DNA of 64,000 bases from an uncultured Candidatus Cenarchaeum sp. (GTDB lineage: Archaea; Thermoproteota; Nitrososphaeria; Nitrososphaerales; Nitrosopumilaceae): the NCBI GenBank assembly GCA_958295735.1, contig OY282369.1, forward strand, positions 1,224,161 to 1,288,160. The letters run 5' to 3'. Of this stretch, positions 1-8,863 are shown piece by piece. Each line of letters opens with the position of its first letter. Positions within the stretch are counted from its first letter, which is position 1. Under the pieces are notes generated by a model, which saw only the letters and a list, made by a program, of their open reading frames with translations, was not told the origin of the DNA and did not search any database. A program made the position numbers and the translations under genes.

Positions 1-1
1 C

Positions 2-2956
2 GACTTCGCGGGGGACGGGTACGACCCCCGCCAACTGGATCCGAGCGCGTATGCCGAGGAGTACGACGGGAAGGAGTTGAGGAAACTCCTGGAGCCGTTC
101 GCCTTGGGATACGGGCGGTGGGTAGACGAATTGCGCGGCTCCGAGGCAAAGCACGGCGGCGTGAAGGACAGGATCGTCAGGGCCGCCGAAGACACGCGCA
201 GGAGAATGAAACTCGGCATAGAACTCATATGCGAGGACGACGATGCAAGGCTGGCGTTCTGCTTTGCCAACCGCGCCATGCACGAGCAGGCGAGGTGGGC
301 AAAGAGGGAAGGGATGCTGTTCAGGCCCTTTCAGCTCGCGTTCATACTCACGGTCGCCGAGTCGGCCCTGAACCCGGAGTCGAAGGATCGCGGCACGTGC
401 GATCTGCTGTGGGTCCCGACGGGGGGCGGCAAGACCGAGGCGTACCTGTTCCTGGTGTCCCTGATCGCCGCGCACAGGCGGCTGCGGGCCGCCAAGAGCC
501 GCTTCTCGAGGCGCCCCGGAGAAGGCGTGTCGGTGATCAGCAGGTACACGCTCAGGCTGCTCACGATACAGCAGTTCAGGAGGACCGTCTCGCTGTTCGC
601 CGCCATGGAATACCTGAGGGTGCACGGCCTGGGCAAGAAGGGCGGCGTGGGATGGAGGCCGCGGGGCCTGCAAGGCGGGGGGGACTTCCTGTGGGGGACG
701 GCGCCGTTCTCCGTGGGGCTCTGGGTGGGCAACGCGGTGACCCCCAACAAGATGGAAAGGACTGGGCTTGGCGGAAGCGTGCCCGGCGCCCTGGACATCT
801 TGGGCCTCCCTGACGGACGCGAGCGCGGGGATCACGGCGAGCCGGCGCAGATGCTTGAATGCCCCGCGTGCGGATCCGTGCTGGCCACCCCCAAGATGGG
901 GCTGAAGAGAGAGGCGGAGATCCACTACGTGATCCTCGGCGGTGCCGGCAAATTGGAGGCAGTCGGCGAGTCCCTGAAAGGGGCCAAGATCCCGCACGTC
1001 AAGATCGTGGACTCGGCCGTTACGAAAAACCGCGCCGAGGACGCTCGCACGCTGTCGCTCAAGCTGCGCTCCGATTCGCACATCAGGGCGGACGACCTGG
1101 CCAGGCTTTGGTCCGAAATAAGCCGGAGGCTGGAGGACGCCGGGGCGGGGGCGAGGCTGGCTCCGGCGAGCGCGTCCCGTCCGGGGTACTTTGTCAGGAA
1201 TTACGCGAGCGGCGGGAAGTTGATGGAATACGACTTTGACGTGTTCTGCCCCAACCCGGGATGCCAGCTCGTGACTGCCTGGGCGGGCGGGGCCCCGCTG
1301 GGAAGGATCCACGGCAGGGCTCCCGGCAGCCTGGATCTCGACGATTCCGCGTGCGGCGTCAAGAGCCCCGACGGCAACTACATGACCGACGTCGTCGACG
1401 CGTTCGCGGTGGAACGGAGCCTCTCCGACCGCATACCGATCCCGGCGCTCACCGTTGACGAGCAGCTGTACGGGACTCTCCCCACCATGATCGTCTCGAC
1501 CGTGGACAAGTTCGCCAGGATCCCGTTCGAGCCCAGATCCGGGGCCCTGTTCGGCAACGCCGATCACTACAACTGCGTCAGGGGATACTACAGGGAGCAC
1601 GTGGGGCATCCCAGCCCCTCGGGGAGGGGGGACAACAACTACGTCAGACTGCCGTACGGGATACGGCGGCCCGATCTCATAATACAGGACGAGCTCCACC
1701 TCATAGACGGCCCGCTGGGAAGCATGGTGGGCGCGTACGAATCCGCGGTAGAGCGCTTGTGCGCGGCCAAGGGCACGCGGGTAAAATACATCGCATCCAC
1801 GGCCACCTCCAAGCGCTCTGGCGATCACGTGAAATCCCTGTTTGCGAGGGAGTTCGCCGTGTTCCCCCCCAAGGGACTCGATGCGGACGACCGCTTCTTC
1901 GTCAGGGGAGGCCCGGCCCACCCGTTGCTGGACAGGGGCGCGGGGCAGCTCTACTTGGGGGTTTGCGCCCCGGGCCGCAGCGCCATAGTCCCGATCATCA
2001 GGGTGTGGTCGAGGCTGGCCCAGAGCGCGCACGAGCGTCACGCGCACCCGAGCGTCGATCCGTTTTGGACCATAGTGGGCTACTTTAACACGATAAGGGA
2101 GCTGGCGGGGGCGCGCGCCCTGTACCGGCAGGACATTCCCGAATGGATGAGGCATCTGGCCAAGTCGGATCCCAGGCCAACCCGCGAAGAGGGCGGACTA
2201 GAGCTGTCCGGAAGGACCCAGTCGACCGACCTCCCGTCCATACTGGACAGGCTTGGCAAGGAGCATCCTGGCGCCGAGGACGCGCTGGACGGGCTCTTCA
2301 CCACGTCCATGTTCGGCACGGGCGTGGACGTGCAAAGGCTCGGCATCATGCTCGTCAACGGGCAACCCAAGACGTCCTCGGCGTACATCCAGGCCACCGG
2401 CAGGGTGGGCAGAAAGAGCGGAGCCATCGTGGTCACCCTGCACCGCGCATCAAAGCCCCGCGATCTGAACCACTACGAGTTTTTCGTAAGGCACCACAGC
2501 CAGCTGCACAGGTTCGTGGAGCCGCCCACCGTGTTTCCGTTCTCGAAGCGGGTGGTAGAAAAAGCCGGGGGGCCGATCGCTGTAGGAATCCTGAGGAATG
2601 TCCGCCGCCCGGAGGCCAGTTGGGCCGGGGACGGCGACGCGCCCAACATGAGAGACGGCCACGGCGCGTCGGAAGTGGTCGAGATTCCCGGCATGCTGGA
2701 AAGCAGGGCGCAAGAACAGCCCGATTCGCGGAGGCCGCCGAAGGGGCACGTGAAGGATTCGGTCCTCGGCGCGATCGAAAGCTGGCGAAACCTCGCGGAA
2801 CAGGGCGGGGATCTCAGGTATGTGGAATACGCCGGCGCGGAGAAGTCCGTCGTCCTCGGAGATCCAAGACACGAGCATTCGGGCGCCGCGGTGGTGTACA
2901 GCAATTCCCCGCAATCGATGAGGGACACGGAAGAAGAGACGGGCTTCGAGACATGA
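2..2956 (+). CDS. drmA: DISARM DrmA-like superfamily 2 helicase (5' end outside window)
   Basis: A large DExH helicase whose frame is open from the first bases, so the true start lies left of the window and the TTG at 77 is internal. The visible 984 residues show Walker A PTGGGKTEAY (about residue 140), a DELH Walker B motif near nucleotide 1690, the motif VI region SAYIQATGRVGRK near nucleotide 2400, and Cys pairs (CPACGS, CPNPGC) in an inserted zinc-binding region. This architecture, with a downstream DUF1998 gene overlapping by ATGA, is that of DrmA of the DISARM phage-defence system, in which DrmA and DrmB form the core complex. The methyltransferase and phospholipase-D subunits are not seen; they could lie upstream of the window. 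Alternative: a DrmAB pair used without the rest of DISARM. Confidence 0.85.
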   Translation, partial: DFAGDGYDPRQLDPSAYAEEYDGKELRKLLEPFALGYGRWVDELRGSEAKHGGVKDRIVRAAEDTRRRMKLGIELICEDDDARLAFCFANRAMHEQARWAKREGMLFRPFQLAFILTVAESALNPESKDRGTCDLLWVPTGGGKTEAYLFLVSLIAAHRRLRAAKSRFSRRPGEGVSVISRYTLRLLTIQQFRRTVSLFAAMEYLRVHGLGKKGGVGWRPRGLQGGGDFLWGTAPFSVGLWVGNAVTPNKMERTGLGGSVPGALDILGLPDGRERGDHGEPAQMLECPACGSVLATPKMGLKREAEIHYVILGGAGKLEAVGESLKGAKIPHVKIVDSAVTKNRAEDARTLSLKLRSDSHIRADDLARLWSEISRRLEDAGAGARLAPASASRPGYFVRNYASGGKLMEYDFDVFCPNPGCQLVTAWAGGAPLGRIHGRAPGSLDLDDSACGVKSPDGNYMTDVVDAFAVERSLSDRIPIPALTVDEQLYGTLPTMIVSTVDKFARIPFEPRSGALFGNADHYNCVRGYYREHVGHPSPSGRGDNNYVRLPYGIRRPDLIIQDELHLIDGPLGSMVGAYESAVERLCAAKGTRVKYIASTATSKRSGDHVKSLFAREFAVFPPKGLDADDRFFVRGGPAHPLLDRGAGQLYLGVCAPGRSAIVPIIRVWSRLAQSAHERHAHPSVDPFWTIVGYFNTIRELAGARALYRQDIPEWMRHLAKSDPRPTREEGGLELSGRTQSTDLPSILDRLGKEHPGAEDALDGLFTTSMFGTGVDVQRLGIMLVNGQPKTSSAYIQATGRVGRKSGAIVVTLHRASKPRDLNHYEFFVRHHSQLHRFVEPPTVFPFSKRVVEKAGGPIAVGILRNVRRPEASWAGDGDAPNMRDGHGASEVVEIPGMLESRAQEQPDSRRPPKGHVKDSVLGAIESWRNLAEQGGDLRYVEYAGAEKSVVLGDPRHEHSGAAVVYSNSPQSMRDTEEETGFET

Positions 2957-4770
2957 TCCAGGGAGTCAGGCCGTCGCAATTCATACTGGTCTATGGCCCG
3001 GGCGCCATACTAGAGGGGGAGCGGGGGCCCAGGATCATCCCGGATGCCCAGAGGGGACTCTTTGGGCAGCACTCAAAATACAAGCCGGACGACTACCGCA
3101 TAGACGACGAGAGGATGTCGAGGGGCCTGCTCGGGGGCGCCCAGATATACAGGCTCCCCACCAATCCGGAGCTAGGTCACGACGGCTACATATACCGCAC
3201 CAAAGAATTCCCCAAGTGGAGGCTGTGCGTCAACCTGCACGGCCACGGGGGATCGCTCCTGTACGACGAGGAGGTCTGCCCCATGTGCAAATCGGGAGGC
3301 GGGAGGGACGCAATCGGGTTCGTCATGGCGTGCAGGGACGGGCACTTGGACGAGGTTCCGTGGATCCGCCTAGTCCACGACAGGGCCGATTGCGACAAAA
3401 GCAGGGATGGATCCATCCACCCCGACCTTCGCCGCAAATCGATCTTGTGGCGGCGGCGGGGCGGAACGCTCAGCGACGTGAGGCTGGAGTGCCCGCGATG
3501 CGGCAGGAACAAGATCTTCGGCGACGTGTACTATAGGGAGCAGAGGTGCGATGGGCGGCATCCGCACAAGGAGGGGCTGGGGGCCGCGTACTGGAACGGA
3601 GTATGCGCAAAAAGCGCCAAGATCATCGCGAGGCAGGCCTCCAACATCAGGCTGGCGGAAACCAGAACCCTTCTGTCGATACAGGCAGTGCATACCAACC
3701 TGCGCCACCACCTACAGAACAACGCGATCGATGCCGTCTTTAGGATCAGCAAGCCGGATTCAAAAGAGGCAGTGGTGAGGATATTGGATGATCTCTCCGC
3801 CAACCGCAACATAGGAAAGGGCGTGGCCGATGAGTTTCGCCAAGCCGGCTGGGAAGAGATCAAGCAGGCCATGGACGACGCGACGAGGGGCCCGCCCAAC
3901 ACATACCACGGCCTGGTGATGGACGAGTTCAGGGAGCTGATGAAGGCGTCCGTGCGCGGGGCGCCCCCGCAAAACGAAGAGAGCCGGGAATCGGCGGTCC
4001 TGTTCGAGGTTGATCCGCAGGACCGCCGCACAGCGCGCACGAAGAATGGCACGGCGTTCAAGGTTACGCCGATCCAAACGCTCAGGACGGTCACTGTGCA
4101 AACGGGATTTCGGAGGGACATACCGGAGCGCGACAGCGCGGGCACGCAGCCCAACCTCGTGAAGAATAGGTACAAGGACGAAGCCGGAGTTACTTGGTTT
4201 CCAGGGGTCGAGTTCTTCGGAGAAGGCCTGTTCATACGCCCGGATGCCGACGGCGGATGGGCGGACAGCATGAAAGGCGAATCCCGCGAGGAATGGATGG
4301 CCGGGTTGCGCAACGCCGATTCGTACGATGAGTTCGTGTTCCGCGACGCTGGCGAATCCCGCGACGAGCTGAATCCGGGATTCGTCTGGTGGCACACGCT
4401 CGCGCACCTGCTGATAAGGACCATAAGCGAGGAGGCCGGGTATTCGCCCGCGTCGATGAGGGAAAGGATCTATTTCGAGGCAGACGGAGCCAGATGCAGG
4501 GGCGGCATCCTCCTGTACGCAACCCAGCCGGGAAGCGAGGGCACGCTGGGCGGCCTGATCGCGCTGGCCCCCCACATGGAGAAGTTCCTTCGCATATCGC
4601 TCGACAAGGCCAAATCGTGCTCGGGAGATCCGCTCTGCGGCGAGGCCAGGTTCCGCGCCAACGGATACGACGGCGCGTCCTGCTACGCGTGCCTCATGAA
4701 TTCGGAGACGTCGTGCGAGCACAGGAACATGTGGCTGGACCGCCACGTTCTGATGGAGAACATGCCTTGA
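2953..4770 (+). CDS. drmB: DISARM DrmB-like DUF1998 protein
   Basis: This 605-residue protein starts at the ATG overlapping the drmA stop (ATGA), which implies translational coupling. The long open frame upstream of this ATG is only a shadow of drmA. It has zinc-binding clusters CPMCKSGGG near residue 110 and CPRCGRNKIFG near residue 180. The C-terminal DUF1998 region carries several cysteines (CSGDPLCGEA, SCYACLMNSETSC). DrmB is the universal partner of DrmA in DISARM and is thought to load or regulate the helicase on foreign DNA. No drmC follows: the next gene is gmhA after a 256-bp gap, so the operon ends here. Confidence 0.85.
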   Translation: MIQGVRPSQFILVYGPGAILEGERGPRIIPDAQRGLFGQHSKYKPDDYRIDDERMSRGLLGGAQIYRLPTNPELGHDGYIYRTKEFPKWRLCVNLHGHGGSLLYDEEVCPMCKSGGGRDAIGFVMACRDGHLDEVPWIRLVHDRADCDKSRDGSIHPDLRRKSILWRRRGGTLSDVRLECPRCGRNKIFGDVYYREQRCDGRHPHKEGLGAAYWNGVCAKSAKIIARQASNIRLAETRTLLSIQAVHTNLRHHLQNNAIDAVFRISKPDSKEAVVRILDDLSANRNIGKGVADEFRQAGWEEIKQAMDDATRGPPNTYHGLVMDEFRELMKASVRGAPPQNEESRESAVLFEVDPQDRRTARTKNGTAFKVTPIQTLRTVTVQTGFRRDIPERDSAGTQPNLVKNRYKDEAGVTWFPGVEFFGEGLFIRPDADGGWADSMKGESREEWMAGLRNADSYDEFVFRDAGESRDELNPGFVWWHTLAHLLIRTISEEAGYSPASMRERIYFEADGARCRGGILLYATQPGSEGTLGGLIALAPHMEKFLRISLDKAKSCSGDPLCGEARFRANGYDGASCYACLMNSETSCEHRNMWLDRHVLMENMP

Positions 4771-5026
4771 GCGCGGTTTCGGGGGCGGGGCGGGCGCTCT
4801 CGGGCACAGGAAAGCCGGCGCGTCGGCGTCCCGGCCGGGACGGGCAGGATTCGGCGCGGCGGAAAGGCGGCGCCGCGGCAGGAACAGCGCGCTCCGCGGC
4901 CCGGATCCGGCGGCGCACTATACGGGCCAAAAACCCGGGCGCCGCGCCGGATGCGGGGAACGCCGCGCGGCGGCCGGACGGCGGGGCGGGGGCGCGGCGC
5001 CCCGCGGTTATGGCGGGGGAAGAGCG
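4771..5026. other. Intergenic gap between drmB and gmhA
   Basis: About 256 bp of very G+C-rich sequence. No gene, tRNA or clear TATA box was recognised, and reading frames here are shadows without family resemblance. Confidence 0.5.
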
Positions 5027-5611
5027 ATGGACTTCGTAGAGGCCGCCGTGGCCGAGAGCGCGCGCGTCAGCGGCGGGCTCGCGGGGCAGGCCGGCGTGCT
5101 GCGGGAGATGGCCGGCAGGATAGCGGCGTGCCTGGGGGCCGGCTCCACGGTGTACCTGTGCGGGAACGGGGGGAGCGCGGCCGACGCGCAGCACGTGGCC
5201 GCCGAGTTCGTGGGCAGGTTCGCGGCGGACAGGATCCCGCTGCCGGCCGAGGCCCTCACTACCAACGCTTCGGCGCTCACCGCCATAGGGAACGACTACG
5301 AGTTCGGGGAGGTGTTCGCGCGGCAGGTGGACGCCAGGGTGAGGGGGGGCGACGTGCTGGCGGGCATAAGCACCAGCGGGAACTCGGAGAACGTGGTGAG
5401 GGCCATGGCCCGCGCCGGGAAGCGGGGCGCCGCCACGCTCGGGTTCACGGGGAGCGCCGAGTCGAGGATCCTGGGCGTCTCGGACGTCTGCCTGCGCGTG
5501 GGCTCCCGCGAGACGCCGAGGATCCAGGAGGCCCACATACTGGCGTGGCACATCATATGCGGGCTCGTGGAGGAGGAGATGTTCGGGAATGGCCCTCCCC
5601 GAAGCGGGTAG
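5027..5611 (+). CDS. gmhA: Sedoheptulose-7-phosphate isomerase (phosphoheptose isomerase)
   Basis: This 194-residue SIS-domain protein matches the usual GmhA length. It carries CGNGGSAADAQHVAAEF (phosphosugar-binding loop and active-site region) near residue 45, STSGNSENV near residue 120 and the C-terminal helix EAHILAWHIICGLVE containing the family's conserved Glu and His. GmhA converts sedoheptulose 7-phosphate to D-glycero-D-manno-heptose 7-phosphate, the first step to nucleotide-activated heptose for surface glycans. A PfkB kinase (48.7 kb) and an epimerase (59.9 kb) in the window could act on related sugars but are not linked to it. It lies convergent to the GHKL gene with an 11-bp gap. 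Confidence 0.9.
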   Translation: MDFVEAAVAESARVSGGLAGQAGVLREMAGRIAACLGAGSTVYLCGNGGSAADAQHVAAEFVGRFAADRIPLPAEALTTNASALTAIGNDYEFGEVFARQVDARVRGGDVLAGISTSGNSENVVRAMARAGKRGAATLGFTGSAESRILGVSDVCLRVGSRETPRIQEAHILAWHIICGLVEEEMFGNGPPRSG

Positions 5612-5622
5612 GGCGGGAGCAG

Positions 5623-7959
5623 TCAGGCATCTGTAGCGCCCACTATGCGCTCGACCGCCGCGTCGTCAAAGTCGTGCGAGGCGGACAGGCACGACCGGGC
5701 GACCGCGGCGACGGAGTTCTTGTAGATCTCCTCGTAGTTCTCCGCGTCCTTGTCCAGCGTGCGGTGCAGCATCAGCGACGCCAGGTACACGTGCATGCCG
5801 AACACGGATGCCAGCTTCTTTTGCTCCCCTGCCGGCCGGCCCTTCGTAAAGTCCTCCAAGAACCGGCAGTTGCGGTTGACCCGTATGGTCTCGCCGTCGG
5901 CCGAGCTCACGCTGGCCCCGTCCCAGCCCCACGTCCCCCAGCCCCTCTTGGTGACCCACGCGAACTTCGGCGGGTCGTCCACGCCCCCGCGGTCCTTGCG
6001 CCTGGCCTTCTTGCGCTTCGCCCCAAAATACACCTGCACGACGCACTCGAGCGGATCGTCCCCCGGCCTGGTGAGGGTCGCCCTGAGGATCCCCGCGGGG
6101 GAGTAGGGCGCGCCCTCCCCCTGCACCCTCACCGTGATCGAGCCGCTGAACGGGGGGTGGTACGCGCCCTCCAGCGCGTCCGGGAACTCGACCGTGAGCC
6201 TGCCCGCGTCCGCGTCCCTCGTGGTGTAGTCGTTCGGCGCATCGGTCTTCAGGCGGAGGTACGCGGGCCTGCTGTCCGGCGGGATCTGCTTCCGGTGGGG
6301 CCCGCCGGCCACGTAGCGGGCCTCCCCCGCCGCCACCTCCAGGTAGGTGGGGATGTAGCTGGGCGAGAAGGGCTCCGGCTCGGGCTTTCCGCCCGGCCCG
6401 TCCCCGCCCCCTCCTCCCTCCGCATTCCCGTCCCCGTCCCCTTCCTGCTCTCCCGGCCCCTTCCCGCCCTCCGCCGGCACGTCCCCCTTCGCGAGCACCT
6501 CGGCCATGGACGGGTTCTTCCGGATCACCTCCGCGATGGCCTCGTCCATGGACGAGTCCTTCACGGAGCTCCGGTCGTCGAGCTCCCTGTACTCGTCGTT
6601 GAGCGCCTTCATGTGCTCGTCGTCCTTGACGTCCTCGAATATCCTCGCCTCGAGCAGCTTGTAGTCCGCCGACTTCCTCGCCCTGTCCCGCGACGAGAGG
6701 AACATCTTGGCCTTGGACTTCGGGATGCCGGTAAGGTCCACGTGCAGCATGACGTAGTCCGCCAGGGCCGAAAACTCGGTCTTGGACTTGAACTTGGTCT
6801 GGCTTATGGGAGCGTGGGTCTGGCCGTTCTGCGTGAGCAGCACCGCCTCGCTCTTCGCCCGAAAGTCCTGCGTCGAGTTCTTCTTGCCGGTGCTGCTCGC
6901 GTGCTTGAACACGGTCACGCCGATGCTGCCGGTGCCGAACTCCCGCAGTTTTGACTTTATGGTGAACGCGGTCTTGACGTATTCCTTGGCGTCGCGCCGC
7001 ACCCGGTTCGCGTTGCCGTACATGATTTTACGCCGCTTGTCGGCGTCCATTGGCAGGATGAACGCGTCCCTCGCATCGAGCATCCACATCGGGATGGCCG
7101 GGGAGTACAGCACGGCGTTCATGGCGGCCCACAGCCGGCCCGTGATCATGGACGGGTTGGGGAGATCGTAGCTGAACATCTTCACCAGGCATCCGTCGCG
7201 CAGGGCGCCGCCCCCCGGGAGCACCGGGAGGGGGCCTCCCGGAAGCTCGCAGATCCCGCCGTCCGGCCCCACAAAGTACTCGTACCAGGAGGTCTTGTTG
7301 GGCTCCGGGACGTCCGGCTTCTCGCGGACCAGCGTGAACCCCCACTTTCCGCCGTCCCCGTCCAGCTCGGTGCTCCGCCTGGACAGGATCAGCTGGTAGC
7401 CCTTCTTGCCGCAGAACGGGAGCACGCCGGTGCCGCCCATGTTGTACTTGCCCTGCACGAATCTTATCTTCTGCTTGTTCCCCTTTTGCAGCGAGAGCAG
7501 CGTGTCTTCGAAGTCCTCCGGCCTCTGTCCCTCGCCGCGGTCCGCCACCGTTATGCACGGGCGCCTTTTGGGGCCGTCGGCGATGATCTGGATGTTCTTC
7601 GCCAGATCCAGCATCTTGGCATCGTCCAGGCGGCCGTAGTCGCCCCCCGGTATTCCGAGGTACTTCTCCACCGCCCCCTTCATGGTGCGGGGGGTCCTGC
7701 GGCTCTCCGGGTCGTCGCCTGCCAGGCGGCACCGCTTCAGGAGTATGTGGTCTATGGAGTTGATGGGCTTTTCGCACAGGGCGTTGACGGCTTCCGACTG
7801 CTGGTTGCCGACGATGGCGTAGTTGTTGTATTCCCCGCCCAGGGGCTTCCACGTTGCATCGGAAAAGAACCGGTCGCCCAGCACCTCGCCGACCTCGCCC
7901 TCGCTTCCGGCCGCCGCCAGCCGCTTGAGGATCCCGCCGTTCCGGCTACCGCCCGTCAT
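5623..7959 (-). CDS. Large GHKL (HSP90/MutL-like) ATPase, probable defence protein
   Basis: The 778-residue product has an N-terminal GHKL ATP-binding fold. The N-box lies around residues 55-65 (SEAVNALCEKPINSID, with the Mg-binding Asn), DRGEGQRPEDF near residue 150 is the G1 motif, and YNMGGTGVLPF near residue 185 is the ATP lid. A low-complexity Gly/Glu-rich linker (GNAEGGGGGDGPGGKPEPEP) near residue 540 separates a C-terminal half of unknown fold. There is no histidine-kinase phosphoacceptor domain, so it is not a sensor kinase. Such proteins occur with restriction and abortive-infection genes. It lies in the same orientation downstream of the AAA_13-like gene at 8864-11113, with a MITE between them. 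The ATG start follows a possible TATA (atatat, 8030). Confidence 0.7.
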   Translation of the reverse strand: MTGGSRNGGILKRLAAAGSEGEVGEVLGDRFFSDATWKPLGGEYNNYAIVGNQQSEAVNALCEKPINSIDHILLKRCRLAGDDPESRRTPRTMKGAVEKYLGIPGGDYGRLDDAKMLDLAKNIQIIADGPKRRPCITVADRGEGQRPEDFEDTLLSLQKGNKQKIRFVQGKYNMGGTGVLPFCGKKGYQLILSRRSTELDGDGGKWGFTLVREKPDVPEPNKTSWYEYFVGPDGGICELPGGPLPVLPGGGALRDGCLVKMFSYDLPNPSMITGRLWAAMNAVLYSPAIPMWMLDARDAFILPMDADKRRKIMYGNANRVRRDAKEYVKTAFTIKSKLREFGTGSIGVTVFKHASSTGKKNSTQDFRAKSEAVLLTQNGQTHAPISQTKFKSKTEFSALADYVMLHVDLTGIPKSKAKMFLSSRDRARKSADYKLLEARIFEDVKDDEHMKALNDEYRELDDRSSVKDSSMDEAIAEVIRKNPSMAEVLAKGDVPAEGGKGPGEQEGDGDGNAEGGGGGDGPGGKPEPEPFSPSYIPTYLEVAAGEARYVAGGPHRKQIPPDSRPAYLRLKTDAPNDYTTRDADAGRLTVEFPDALEGAYHPPFSGSITVRVQGEGAPYSPAGILRATLTRPGDDPLECVVQVYFGAKRKKARRKDRGGVDDPPKFAWVTKRGWGTWGWDGASVSSADGETIRVNRNCRFLEDFTKGRPAGEQKKLASVFGMHVYLASLMLHRTLDKDAENYEEIYKNSVAAVARSCLSASHDFDDAAVERIVGATDA

Positions 7960-8863
7960 GGCCTCCCCGCAACGCCTGCGCCCGGCCGTCGCCGTCGCGC
8001 CGCACGCATCTCGGCCGCGTGCGCGCCGCGATATATGAACATGCCCCCGCGGTCAGTACGAGGCCAGCTGCCCGCCGGCCGCAGGCGCGAAAGCGCTTCC
8101 GCTGATCTAGATCCACGCGTGCGGGGCGGGGGTTGCTGACTTCGTACGCGGCTCCGCCGTCCTGGTCCCGGGCGCGCGAAATCGGAGCGCGCGGGCATGC
8201 AGGTTTGGGCGGCGATCCGAACGCGTGCGGGCATTGTTTGCGGGGCCGGCCCCGGCACCGTGGCTTGCCGGATGGCGGCAGCGCTCGTCCGCCGCAGAAG
8301 CGCCCGCCGCGTACGGTCGGCAGTGGGGCCGCGGCGTATGCGCCGCGGAAGTCGCTCTCGCGCATGCACGCGTGCCGGAATGACATACCTTCAATGGGGC
8401 CGCGGCGCGTGAGCCGCGGAATAGGCGGCCGCGGGAGGCCGTCATCTAGTGCACCGCGCGCCCTCCCGCCCGCTGCGGGCTTGCGGTCGTACCGTGCGGC
8501 AACGCGGTCGGGACCGCGCTGCGGCTCTGCATCCTGGAGACCATGACTCGGTTGCGTGCGGGGCAGGATGCGGGGGCGCGGAGGATGGTTTTGTCCTGAT
8601 GCGGGGGGGATCCGAGGCAGGGCGGGTTTGCGTGGCGCGCGCTGGGCGGCGGCGGATGAAGCGACGCGGGGGCTGGCAGTTCTCCGCCGCCGAGACTTCC
8701 GGCGCCGCCCGCCGTACGCGCGGGCCGCCGCCCGGGAGCGGCGCGCTGCAAGCACAAGCACGGCGCCGGAAGGCGCGCTGCCGTTCCTCCCCCCTCGGGC
8801 ACGGGCCCGCCGCAGAACCGTGCCCGTACCTCAACCCGGTGCGGTTGCCCGGAACCTGCGCGA
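7960..8863. other. Gene-free stretch holding a MITE
   Basis: About 900 bp separate two defence ATPases. A MITE lies at 8056-8147. The rest consists of G+C-rich sequence whose overlapping frames on both strands look like composition artefacts. No transposase or RNA gene was recognised. Confidence 0.45.
8056..8147. mobile_element. MITE copy D (IS66-type termini)
   Basis: The sequence runs from GTACGAGGCCAGC to the inverted GCTGACTTCGTAC, with an internal GCAGGCGCGAAAG...CTAGATCCACGCG core. It matches the MITEs at 36272, 38026 and 52009 and the termini of the IS66-type element at 29622-31510. Flanking 8-mers do not form a clear duplication, so this copy is older or was rearranged. Confidence 0.65.

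Noticed and set aside
2143-2952. N-terminal extension of the drmB frame (875 codons in total)
   Set aside because: It overlaps drmA completely and reads as Arg/Gly-rich shadow; DrmB begins at the ATG overlapping the drmA stop.
4951-6954. 667-codon plus-strand frame
   Set aside because: It is antisense to the 778-aa GHKL gene and overlaps gmhA; composition is that of a high-G+C shadow.
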